Shown here piece by piece: positions 9,601 through 18,819 of a stretch of 24,714 bases of DNA (positions are counted from its first letter, which is position 1; every line of letters starts with the position of its first letter). The notes beneath the pieces are model-generated. The model did no database searches, was not told the origin of the DNA, and saw only the letters and a list, made by a program, of their open reading frames with translations. Made by a program: the position numbers and the translations under genes. This DNA comes from Folioceros fuciformis (Eukaryota; Anthocerotophyta; Anthocerotopsida; Anthocerotales): contig JBNGIO010006304.1 of the NCBI GenBank assembly GCA_049999805.1, positions 48,203 through 72,916 of the forward strand. Direction: 5' to 3'.

Positions 9601-12046
9601 ACCCTTGCCGGGTGTCGCACCTGATGAACTTCCTGATTTATCAACCTGTCTTCTGCAGCAGAAGCTCCAGCTGGTATGGAACCGGGATTGGGTTTTGAGT
9701 TTGTGGATCTCATGAATAGTTGAGCCTTGTTTTGGCCTTCCTGTATAATCATGTGTATTTTCGTACGATATGCGTGTTTTGTCTCTGTCTGTCTGTCTGT
9801 CTGTTGGGGCAGCTCGCACTTTGTATTAAGCGAAAGAGATCAGAGCGTGAGCGAGCTGGAACGTCCTCCTTCGATGGCGATGTTGCAGAGAAAATAGGAG
9901 AAGCTGAAGGTGGGGATGAAAGTGTGGTAAGTTCCCTTTGTTCTCATTTGCTGCTCGTCACGGTTGAGTGTTGACATAGATTTTGGCATGAGTTATTTCA
10001 TAGTAGAATTCACCATTTATGATAAGTTGCAGGATTTTGCAGTGTCTGAGAAGAACAGTTTCAGTAGTGTGACATCCATCCTCGGTGACACGGTGAATGA
10101 AGCACAGAGTTATCATAGTATATACAAAAACAGCTCATTTCAATCAGACTTGTGTGTACATCTCTCCCTGCACTGCTCTGTGTCGGCTTCTTTTGATGGG
10201 TAAAGCTGTAGAGGATTGTTCTGGGTCTGCTCACATTGAACCCAAACTCCTTTCAGTGGGCATATGTCCTGAAACAGTGGATGACTTTAACTCTGATCTA
10301 GAAATGAACCGGGGAATGAGATGAATGGGCACTCCCTTGGAGTTGGTAGAAAGGGCTCAGCAGGTCCCGTGGGAACTCTGATGCTTTTGAAGACAAATCG
10401 TAGGCTGCATGCCCCATTTACTCAGGTATGCTTGACTATGGGAGAGGAGATCGTCTCTTTCATACTTCTATTACTTGTGTGTGCTGGGGTACAAACACGG
10501 GAATTTTAGCTAAATTTCTGTTTGTGTATGTTGTAGAATGTGCCATCCATGACAGAGGACATGCTCTTGGAGCGTGAGCACATCATTGCAGCCCTGAGTC
10601 ACACATCGTCGGTGAGTTGCGCTTCTCTTTTCCTCATTGGCTCACAGCAGAAAGTAGCTGTTGACATTTAATGACGCCAATCAGGAAAAAGATGCGAGAA
10701 TGAAACTGCAAAGCGATATACTTGCTTCAGGTCGGTTCAAATTTCCCAGCAGGTTCTGAGATCTTCTGAGCATGATATGGTGTGTCGTGATACCAGCATT
10801 GTGCTTTCATTTCTTGCAGACATGGCTGCCTTTAAAGCAGCCAACCCTGGCGCTGTCCTAGAAGATTTTGTGCGCTGGAATTCTCCACGAGACTGGTTGC
10901 AAGATGACAGCAGTACAACGTCAGCTCAAAGTAACAATATGAAAGGTGACTGGCCCCCACGTGGGACCTTATCTCCACGCATGGCTGAGCCAGGGAATAC
11001 ATGGATCCAGATCTGGGATAGTGTTCGGGCTGTGCCTACCTTTCAACAAAGACCCTTATTCGATCACACTCGTGAGGCAGAAAAGGTAGGTCGGCACCCG
11101 TTCCGCTTTTGACAGCACTACTGCATTGTGAACCGACAACAAAATATCTCATCAGTTGCTGTTCATTTGGCAGGTAATGCATTGTCTGGACACCATAAGA
11201 CCACAGCAGTTGTTAGCCCAGATGCTCTCCACCGTCTTTGTCGCTGCGGCTGATATATTGCATCAGAGCTTTACAAAGGAGTTGCAACCTTTGTCTGCGG
11301 AGCTTGAAGATCTCTATTCATCGATGGCAGCCGTCCTATTGCCTCTCGAGCTGGTGGACAGTCCAGGTAATATTCTTGCGAGCGTGTAGTTACCGCCTAG
11401 TATGGTAATTGTCTGGATCTAACGATAATGTTTCGGGGAATATCCTGCAGAGCAGAGTTCGCAGCATCTCGAGCAATGGTTGAAGGATCTTCGCCAATTA
11501 TGTGCAGATTTTGAGAGCATCGAGGCCAGGATTGCGTTAGGAGCGTCATTTGTAAAAAAATTACAGGCGAGTCAGCAACTTTTAGCTTGCCTTATTAGCA
11601 AGTATCTGGGTCCAGACACCCACTACTGGACGGGTGCAACAAATAGCCAATTGAAGGTATGACTCTGCCCGTTCACATTTTCAGGGTGCATGGGAAAGTG
11701 CTGTAACACGTGGTCACACTTGCAGAACGGTATTGTTAGTGGAGCCCTGGTGAAGGAGGAGGAAAGGGATGCCATCGGAGATCTCTTCCCTCCGCTGAGC
11801 TCTACTCAGTTGTGGAAGAAAAGTTTAAGAATGGGGAACTATTTGAACGGGCACGAACCTCTCTTCCGAGAGGTCATTTTCAGCTGCTATGAGGACTACT
11901 TGGACTGGCACCTGGAACGGGTCAGAAGGGAGAAGAACATGCACAGGGCGAAGCAAACACTCAGGCAGATGCATTCTCACAGGATGTACGTCTGTGGGAC
12001 ACCGAATGATCTGCAAGTTGCGTTCTCCGTCGTCGCCAACGACTGA
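6653..12046 (+). CDS. RAB3GAP1: Rab3 GTPase-activating protein catalytic subunit, 22 exons
   Basis: Catalytic subunit of the Rab3GAP heterodimer, which controls Rab GTPases (Rab3 GAP and Rab18 exchange activity in animals); its plant role is not settled. My model uses GT-AG introns that keep one frame: 6653-6706, 7079-7122, 7215-7278, 7365-7482, 7617-7684, 7832-7929, 8085-8256, 8348-8564, 8711-8837, 8922-9031, 9127-9219, 9308-9436, 9513-9673, 9813-9926, 10033-10199, 10302-10425, 10537-10611, 10685-10730, 10820-11085, 11174-11366, 11451-11656, 11726-12046. The sum is 2967 nt, or 988 aa, close to human RAB3GAP1. Landmarks: DDFTIASTWER near the N-terminus, MSGVVLDAP and LSAAAVALSNC, WPVFVPVHDP, LHALHFG, AAIAVLWMAFVRE, GPVGTLMLLK, DMAAFKAANPG at 661-671, LEDFVRWNSPRDW, and FDHTREAEK at 741-749 in the C-terminal catalytic region. 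Acceptors of exons 8 and 13 are weak and exon 15 (acidic, poorly conserved linker) is the least certain. No internal stop is needed. Confidence 0.93.
9782..9804. repeat. TCTG microsatellite in an intron
   Basis: About five TCTG units, 9-30 bases before the acceptor of exon 14 of the RAB3GAP1-like gene. It lies where the polypyrimidine tract would be, so length changes might affect splicing. Confidence 0.8.
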
Positions 12047-12817
12047 TGCCGATCAATCAAGTTCCTGAAGCGTGGATATCAGCTGCCCCCTTGCAAGTAA
12101 TAATGTGGACGGTAAGCTCATAACAAGCTCGAAGGGATTATGTCACACGAAGGCTGGCTAGATGACAACGCTGAAGCGGACAACCATAGGGCTTCTCACT
12201 CTGTGGACACCGTTGGACGCAGGCAGAGGACTTCAGAGACTAGCCTTGCTAGAACGGGGCGTCTGCGTTGTACGAGAGCTTCTGCCTGTCAGATTGGAGT
12301 TCCAACACCTGAGGCTTTGCCGCCACGAATTCATTGTGGGCTTTACGGGCGCGACGGGGAGAGTGTGTAGCTGAAGTGCTCGGCTGCCCCACGTTGGCGA
12401 GGGTAAGGGTCGGCGGGGCCCTCGGCTGAGCCTCTGTAATGGCAGGATAGTCCTGAGGTTGTGTTGACCGCCAGGTTTGACCTGCCGCTACTCCTGCCCG
12501 CCTTTATGTATCTTGGCAAGCTAATCTACATCCAAACGTAGTAGATTTGTGAAACTTGTATATATGTATCCATGTTGCAATATAAGCTCTCGTGATAGAG
12601 TCGTTGCGGTGGTGTGAACATTCGAGCCTGGCTCATTTCCTTAACGCGCCCAGTGAAGAGTGGTTTCGTTACTGTGTGCCGTGCATCCCAGAAGACAGGC
12701 TCCTGGAGCCGTAGCACATATTTGCAGAGAACGTGAGAAGGAAGGAACAAAGAACATGTATCACGCAACGCGCGCAGCGAACCCTATCCGACAGACGCAC
12801 TGCCACAGGCAGGAGGA
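12047..12817. other. 3' flank of the RAB3GAP1-like gene
   Basis: Noncoding flank that should contain the 3' UTR. Part of it (about 12180-12340) has a diverged counterpart at about 20440-20560: the words GGGCTT(T/C)C(C/T)CACTCTGTG, TAGAAC(T)GGGG and CGAGAGC(C/T)TCTG recur in the same order. The duplicated segment behind the 20-kb pseudogene therefore included flanking DNA. The open frames at 12140-12374 show no domain. Confidence 0.55.
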
Positions 12818-12967
12818 TAATCGACGTAGGTGTGCTTAGGATGCCAGATGATCCACAAATGCCGTTCTCATTTGTCGCCAACAACTCATGTCGCGAAGCC
12901 TATGGATGTTGGTGTGTTCTGGATGCCATATGATCCACGAATGCCGTTCTCATTTGTCGCCAGCAAT
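12818..12967 (+). pseudogene. Two stray copies of the RAB3GAP1 C-terminal tail
   Basis: Two related blocks, about 12820-12891 and 12905-12967, read PDDPQMPFSFVANN and YDPRMPFSFVASN in one frame each. They align with the authentic last residues of the RAB3GAP1-like protein (PNDLQVAFSVVAND then stop) at 11995-12046. A third copy lies at 20225-20290 (PDVPQMPFSFVASN). The extra copies resemble each other more than the real tail, so they probably descend from one duplicated intermediate. No upstream exons accompany them here. Confidence 0.65.
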
Positions 12968-13380
12968 TGTATCTATTGGCTTACTACCTTGACTATTTAT
13001 TACCTATAATTGTGACTCCTAGTTTGCTTTGCGCCATGGCTACAGAGAAGGAAGATGGGACGAACAATCCTTCATAGTGTTCAATACTATGAGAGACTTA
13101 ACCCATGTTGTGGATCCTGTGATTCCGTACAGTATAGGGAACAAAAATAATTCGCTAGAGGGCACCAAATTGTAATTATGAGAGACTAAATTATACGGAC
13201 CGAAGGAAAAGCCACCAAGGGAAGGATGTTAAACGCCCATTCAGCGACGCAAGAGGTGATCAGGAAGGAAGACCTTAGGAGCCACAAAGAGTAGACAGTA
13301 GGATATTTTGTATTGAGAGGAGGAGAGGGGTTTTCGGAGCTTTACATTAGAATATCTAGACTAGCGAGATGTGGTATAAA
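12968..13380. other. Intergenic DNA, nothing recognised
   Basis: Unremarkable AT-leaning sequence. A short frame from an ATG at 13036 stops after about 13 codons. No domain, RNA gene or terminal inverted repeat is seen. Confidence 0.5.
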
Positions 13381-13517
13381 GCCTTGGACTTCGTAACCAT
13401 GGCTAAGTAGAAGGCCTATACGCCTAGCCTTGGACTTCGTAACCATGGCTAAGTAGAAGGCCTATACGCCTAGCCTTGGACTTCGTAACCATGGCTAAGT
13501 AGAAGGCCTATACGCCT
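13381..13517. repeat. Tandem repeat, 46 bp x 3
   Basis: Three essentially identical 46-bp units start at 13381, 13427 and 13473; the last is one base short. Each contains CTTGGACTTCG, AACCATGGCTAAG and GGCCTATACGCC. Confidence 0.93.
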
Positions 13518-13530
13518 GTCTCTGCTACTA

Positions 13531-13697
13531 GATCCTGTTGAGCCATTAGCTGTAATCCCCATCCATGGCTTGTGCTTTGGAGTTGGTTGCTAAGATCCTG
13601 TTGAGCCATTAGCTGTAATCCCCATCCATGGCTTGTGCTNNNNNNNNNNAGCCATTAGCTGTAATCCCCATCCATGGCTTGTGCTTTGGAGTTGGTC
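13531..13697. repeat. Tandem repeat, 63-bp unit, interrupted by a 10-N gap
   Basis: Units begin at 13531 and 13594, and a further partial copy follows the 10 N at 13640-13649. Each contains GATCCTGTTGAGCC, TGTAATCCCC and CCATGGCTTGTGC. The copy number around the gap is unreliable. Confidence 0.9.
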
Positions 13698-13778
13698 TAG
13701 CAACCTTGCATCTCGTTGACTCAACAAGGTGTGTGTGTTCAGTTTTCTGTCAACTATGTGATGCTATATTGTACTGTG

Positions 13779-13901
13779 TGATGCTGCATTGTGGCTACGA
13801 GACTCGAAGGATCAAGGAATGATGCTGCATTGTGGCTACGAGACTCGAAGGATCAAGGAATGATGCTGCATTGTGGCTACGAGACTCGAAGGATCAAGGA
13901 A
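13779..13901. repeat. Tandem repeat, 41 bp x 3
   Basis: Three units start at 13779, 13820 and 13861 and are practically identical. Each contains GATGCTGCATTGTGG, GAGACTCGAAGG and ATCAAGG. Confidence 0.93.
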
Positions 13902-14306
13902 TGATACAACGTTAGCAACTGGATACAACATCAGCAACTGGAGGCACCCCACCGTATCAATCCCATCACGAGCTCTTGGCCACAACGTCACAAGTGCAGA
14001 AAGCGATCAAGTAACATCATCACTGGTCTGGGACCCTATGCATCTAGAAGTACTGATTGCTAGTCTGTGTAGGGGGACTATAGTTCTAGGAAGGCATAGC
14101 TCATCATTGACCTGTGGAATGGTATATGCCTAGTAGAGACGCTTTTACAGGTATCTCAGAGACGTACCCCTGGCTAACAGTGTAACCAGTATCCTACAAG
14201 AAGTATCCATACCTAAAACCTTTTTTTAAATAATAATGTCTTTTAAATCATTGTTTTGAGGAAAAAATGGTTTTCTACCTCCTCATAGTATAAGCGGTAG
14301 AGTAGG
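13902..14306. other. Intergenic DNA, nothing recognised
   Basis: A short imperfect 20-bp doublet (GATACAAC..AGCAACTG) follows the 41-bp repeats. The rest, including an AT-rich stretch at 14220-14270, has no recognised feature. Confidence 0.45.
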
Positions 14307-14847
14307 GTATGGAATACCGATGCGGACAGGATTGAAGGCTCATGTTTTTTTGGTTGGAATACGTATTTTATATGCAAATATTTCGTGGCATCCAAGAAAT
14401 ATTTCTCTACTCTACCTTGCCACATCATCCAACCATGCGTATACATCGTATAGCAATTTTTTTTTAAATACCTCTAACCTCTTTGTGGACCGAAAGGGAT
14501 ACAACGTTTTTCTTCATTTTGCTTCATATAGAGTATCTTCGAAGAATCGTCCCCATTGGACAGAGTGTGTTAAGATTTGTTTACGGGTGTTCTAGGTGGC
14601 ATAGCATTTTGGACAATTGGGAGCTCCCGCTCCGGATTCTAGAACTCTCGAGTGTTCCAGAAGGTGCCTCGTCGTGATGTGGGGATACACTCCGAATGGG
14701 AAGGGAAAAAGGTGGGTTTAGGGGTGTGCATGGAGGCGGTAAACGCTGAGGTTCGAAGCAAGGCTCTAAACCGTGGATGTAGCCCTAACCCTAACTAACT
14801 TAAAAAAAAGGAATGAGTGTGAATGGAGGAGACGGACAGGAACGCGA

Positions 14848-15350
14848 GGGATAAAACAAAGTAGGTGTCCCGATCGGGACACCTACTTTGTGCCCTATGA
14901 CTGAAGCGAGCACAAAACGTTATGTCCAAACTATTTGCATTGTATACTGCCGTCCTAAAATTTGTATGAAAGAACTCCAGTCCGTATTAGTATTCCACAG
15001 ACCGACTAGGACGTGAGGGATAAAACAAAGTAGGCATCCCAATCAGGACACCTACTTTGTGCCCTATGACCGAAGCGGGCACAAACGTTATGTCTAAACT
15101 ATTTGCATTGTATACTGCCGTCCTAAAATTTGTATGAAAGAACTCCAGTCCGTATTAGTATTCCACAAACCGACTAGGACGTGAGGGATAAAACAAAGTA
15201 GGCATCCCAATCGGGACACCTACTTTGTGCCCTATGACCGAAGCGGGCACAAACGTTATGTCTAAACTGTTTGCATCGTATACTACCCTATGACTGAAGC
15301 GGGCACAAAACGTTATGTCCAAACTGTTTGCACCGTATANNNNNNNNNNG
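14848..15350. repeat. Left-arm tandem modules of about 168 bp, x 3
   Basis: Units begin with GGGATAAAACAAAGTAGG at 14848, 15017 and 15185. Each runs through a palindromic core, CCCTATGACYGAAGCGGGC, ACGTTATGTC, then (first two) CCGTCCTAAAATTTG and GGACGTGAG. The third switches into shorter repeated pieces before the gap. Confidence 0.85.
14856..14891. repeat. Perfect 36-bp palindrome
   Basis: The half-site ACAAAGTAGGTGTCCCGA is followed directly by its exact reverse complement, with no spacer. Other module copies (15025-15060, 15193-15228, and in the right arm near 15890, 16000, 16118 and 16340) keep the plan but carry mismatches in the half-sites. Confidence 0.95.
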
Positions 15351-15500
15351 GCACAAAACGTTATGTCCAAACTGTTTGCACCGTATACTACCCTATGATC
15401 GAAGCGGGCACAAAACGTTATGTCCAAACTGTTTGCACCGTATACTGCCCTATAACTGAAGCGGGCACAAACGTCATGTCCAAACTGTTTGCATCGTATA
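15230..15500. repeat. Left-arm short tandem units of about 57 bp
   Basis: Copies of CCCTATGA-(T/C)CGAAGCGGGC-ACAAAACG-TTATGTCCAAACTG start at 15230, 15287, 15391 and 15448, with a 10-N gap at 15340-15349 between the second and third. The sub-unit is the same as the last part of the 168-bp module. Confidence 0.85.
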
Positions 15501-15727
15501 CCACCGCCCTAAAATTTCTATGAAAGAACCCATGTCCATATCGGTATTCTTTACAATCTCCAAGGGCTATTTTTTTTAAGTTAAACTAGGAGGCCTAAAT
15601 TCATGGTGGATAAAAAAATAGTGCCCAGACATTCTATTTTTTTAATACATAAATCAAAATTAAACTAACTATCTACAACCCTATTATGGAATATTATGAA
15701 TTTGAGGGCGGCGATATACACTGCAAA

Positions 15728-15890
15728 CAGTTTGGACATAACGTTTGTAGCCGCTTTAGTCATAGGGCACAAAGTAGGTATCAGTTTGGACATAACGTTT
15801 GTGTCCGCTTTAGTCATAGGGCACAAAGTAGGTATCAGTTTGGACATAACGTTTGTGCCCGCTTCAGTCATAAGGCACAACGTAGGTATT
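15728..15890. repeat. Right-arm tandem repeat, 54 bp x 3
   Basis: Units start with CAGTTTGGACATAACG at 15728, 15782 and 15836, followed by GCTT(T/C)AGTCATA and GCACAA. They are the reverse complement of the 57-bp units of the left arm. Confidence 0.88.
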
Positions 15891-15901
15891 CCGATCGGGA
15901 T

Positions 15902-16262
15902 GCCTACTTTGTTTTATCCCTCACGTCCTATCCGTTTGTGGAATACTGATACGGACAAGGGTTTTTTCATACAAATTTTAAGGCAGCGGTATACCGTAGG
16001 TATCGCGATTGGGATGCCTACTTTGTTTTATTCCTCACGTCCTAGTCTGTCTGTGGAATACTGATACGGACATGGCTTCTTTCATACAAGTTTTAGGGCG
16101 GCGGTATACCGTAGGTATCCCGATTGGGATGCCTACTTTGTTTTATCCCTCACGTCCTAGTCCGTCTGTGGAATACTAATACGGACTGGGGTTCTTTCAT
16201 ACAAATTTTAGGACGGCAGTATACAANNNNNNNNNNGTTCTTTCATACAAATTTTAGGACGG
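15902..16262. repeat. Right-arm tandem repeat, about 114 bp x 3
   Basis: Units start with GCCTACTTTGTTTTAT at about 15902, 16016 and 16131 and contain CCTCACGTCCTA, GTGGAATACT and TCATACAA(A/G)TTTTA. After the third, 36 bases ending at the gap (16227-16236) recur immediately behind it, an uncollapsed overlap. Confidence 0.87.
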
Positions 16263-16650
16263 CAGTATACAATGCAAATAGTTTGGACATAACGTTTGTG
16301 CGTGCTTCGGTCATATGGCACAAAGTAGGTGTCCCGATCAGGACACTTACTTTGTTTTATCCCTCACATCCTGGTTCGTCTCCTCCACTTACACTCATTC
16401 CTTTTTTTTAGTTAGTTAGGGTTAGGGCCGCATCCACGGTTTAGAGCCTTGCTTCGGACCTCAGCGTTCACTGCCTTCATGCACACCCCTAACCCCACAC
16501 CCCTAAACCCACCTCTCTCCCTTCCCATTCGGAGTGTATTCCCACATCACGATGAGGCACCTTTTGGAACACCCGAGAGTTCCAGAATCGGGAGCGGGAG
16601 CTCCCGATTGTCCTCCCGCTCCCGATTGTCCCGAAATGCTGTGCCACCTA

Positions 16651-16796
16651 GAACACCCGTAAACGAATCTTAACACACTCTATCCAATGGGGACGATTCT
16701 TTAAAGATACTCTATATGAAGTAGAACACCCATAAACGAATCTTAACACACTTTGTTCTATGGGGATGATTCTTTAAAGACACTCTATATGAAGCA
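16651..16796. repeat. Right-arm tandem duplication, 73 bp x 2
   Basis: Two units starting with GAACACCC(G/A)TAAACGAATC at 16651 and 16724. The left arm carries this block only once (about 14525-14600), so the duplication arose after the arms separated. Confidence 0.85.
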
Positions 16797-17004
16797 AAAT
16801 AAAGAAAAAGGCTGTGTCCCTTTCGGTCCACAAAGAGGTTAGAGGTATTTTAAAAAAATTGCTATACGGTGTATACACAAGGTTGGATGATGTGGCGATG
16901 TAGAGTAATATTCCTTAGATGCCATGGAATATTTATATATAAAATATATATTCCTATAAAAGAAACGTGAGGCTGTAGTCCGTGTCCGCATCGTATTCCA
17001 TAAG

Positions 17005-17646
17005 ACTGAGCATCACTTAAATGTAAAATGTCTTGAGATGTTAAGAAGAAAGAAAAGTGGCTGTCGGACCCCGGCTAAAACTAATTTCCGGATCCCCATC
17101 GGGTTATGCAAGAATGGCCCTCATTAATTGAAAAGACATGTGCCACTTGCTTTTTGCCATTTGGCTGGGGTCATGTAGAAGCAGCTGGTGCAAATATCAG
17201 TTGGGACTCCATAAGAAGAGCACGAGGCACGCAGGAACAGGGACTTGTTATTGAAGAACTTGTTGGACGAATTTCCTTGGTCACCGGGCTGAAATATAAT
17301 CATTATAAAATAATAAAATATAGGATAGCTATTCAATCTCTACTGTCAATCAAACGGGTGCACGATGGCTAACCACCACGAATCTATCAGAGGGAATCAA
17401 GGCCACTCCGAGCAATGCCGGAGAGGCAGACATCTGTCCATCGCAACTCTAGAATTGTGTGCCCCAGTGAGTGCCAGCGATGCAGACTGGTTTTCCGGAT
17501 TTCCATCGTGAGAACCCACTTCCGCGACGAGCAGGTTCAGTGCATTGCTGGTTTCCGTCCTGCGTGACTGCAAAGTCCTGGAGGAAGAAGGGCTTGGACG
17601 ATGGGCTGAGGAAGGTGGCTTCCGGGGGGAGGGGGAAGTTCCCAGA
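17005..17646. other. Upstream region of the hydrolase gene
   Basis: No convincing gene. An 88-codon frame at 17106-17372 encodes a peptide without a recognisable domain. The region becomes GC-rich from about 17500, probably promoter and 5' UTR. The frame of the hydrolase is open upstream of its ATG, but only through a TTG at 17545. Confidence 0.45.
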
Positions 17647-18819
17647 ATGGCAGGCAGCAGGAGAGCTGCTGCTGGATTTGGTGGGTTATTTTTCCTCGCC
17701 TTGCACTGCTTGCAGCTGCTGCTACTGGAAGCGAAAAGTGCGAAAAGTGCGAGTGGCGAGCGATTAGCAGCAACCTACCAGGACATTCCGTCCGGGACAT
17801 ACTCCATCTGGCAGATTCCGCCATCTCCCGCAGCTGTCCTGTTTTTGGCTCACGGGCATGGGCACCAGAGAGCCGAGGATTTCTGGGACCCCAGCCCCGA
17901 CTGCGCCATCTGCTCCAGCCTTCCGGAGGAGCGGCTGGTGGTGCAGGCTGCCATGGCTCGCCGCTATGCAGTCATCTCCATTCAGGCCAGCGGCTGGGGG
18001 TGGGGCCTGAGCCTGGACCCGGAAACCAATCCCAATCTCTGCACGGTGTGCCAATTTCTGCGATCCTGGATGGAGGAGCACCAGCTTGAGCACCTTCCGC
18101 TCACCGCGCTCGGCTTCTCCCTTGGCGCCATGTTCGTCAGCGTGCTGGGCACCCAGCTGGAACTGCGGGGCATTCTGCTCATGGGCTACTACGCATTCGA
18201 CGGCGCGGTTGAGGCCGCCGAACCTCCTTCCTACCCCCCAAGCCTCTTCATATACGTGCGTTCCTTCGGTTACCTCCAAATTTCGCAAGCAGCTCCGATG
18301 TTCACGTGGCGTGGTGCAATTTCGTCTCACTCACCTGTTTTTTAACAGATGCCGAAGGACTCCAGCAGTGCAGAGAAACTGCTGGGCCAGATGCAGGTGT
18401 TGGCCGGGAAGGGCATCGCTGTCCAATCCATCGCATGTGACCCTGTTCCCATCAACGCCACCTACTTCACCGAGAGGATTCCCGGCTTGGGAGGAGATGT
18501 TTCCGCTTCAGTGCACAAGGCGCTGCTGGCGGGAAACTACCTCGACCCCGAAGGCTTCCTCACCGTGCCTGCGCCTGTGGGCTGGGACGCTTACTCCTCC
18601 TGGGAGTGGAATATCTTCGCGGAATCCCTGCTTGTTGCACAGGACATATCCTACTTGCGGTGGGTTCGAGAGGTGGGCGAGGAGCTCAGCCTGGCATACG
18701 CCTTCCATGTCTTCACCAGCTTGCACACGACTCAAATGCTGGATTGGCTAGATTCCACATGGAATCCCGTGACCCAGCAGCAGCTAACGCTTCCACTCTA
18801 TCGTGGTTTTCTGAAATAA
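17647..18819 (+). CDS. Secreted or membrane-anchored alpha/beta hydrolase, two exons
   Basis: Exon 1 is 17647-18255 and exon 2 is 18349-18819, joined in phase 0 across a 93-bp intron (GTGCGT to TTTAACAG), giving 359 aa. Residues 1-33 form a signal-peptide- or signal-anchor-like segment (GGLFFLALHCLQLLLLEA). An alpha/beta-hydrolase core follows: LFLAHGHGH at 65-73 (oxyanion strand-turn), DCAICSSLPEER at 85-96, and GFSLGA at 156-161, a GxSxG nucleophile elbow with Ser158. Candidate catalytic His are 323 and 329 (FHVFTSLHT). I recognise the plan from uncharacterised plant hydrolases with a Cys-rich segment before LPEER; substrate unknown. Very GC-rich. The last 15 or so codons and the stop lie in sequence related to intron 5 of the RAB3GAP1-like gene, so the natural C-terminus may have been replaced. 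Confidence 0.85.

Larger units (their letters stand above)
14307..17004. mobile_element. Giant fold-back (long inverted repeat) element
   Basis: The left part (about 14307-15540) and the right part (about 15683-17004) are inverted, diverged copies of each other. Outer ends: TATGGAATACCGATGCGGAC at about 14308 against the complement of GTCCGCATCGTATTCCATA at about 16984-17002. Inner ends: GTATACCACCGCCCT at about 15496 against the complement of GGGCGGCGATATAC at about 15705. The centre (about 15541-15682) is AT-rich and short. Landmarks between recur in mirrored order: a CCCTAACCCTAA word, GGAGCTCCCG, AACCTCTTTGTGGACCG, and palindrome-containing modules. No transposase frame is present, so this is either a nonautonomous fold-back/TIR element or nested insertions of one short element family in both orientations. 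Two 10-N gaps (15340-15349, 16227-16236) make copy number uncertain. Confidence 0.75.

Noticed and set aside
12140-12374. 76- and 70-codon frames behind the RAB3GAP1 stop
   Set aside because: No domain. The matching region at 20.4 kb is full of stops and frameshifts, so conservation reflects duplicated flanking DNA.
13381-13901. CRISPR-like array
   Set aside because: Units are directly adjacent without unique spacers, the setting is eukaryotic, and no cas genes are present.
14307-17004. Protein-coding frames of 60-120 codons within the fold-back arms
   Set aside because: They follow the tandem repeats, repeat the same peptide words (ANSLDITF, YPSRP) and shift with unit length; no transposase motif.
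17106-17372. 88-codon frame upstream of the hydrolase
   Set aside because: No similarity to a known family, no splice context linking it to the hydrolase, ordinary length for chance.
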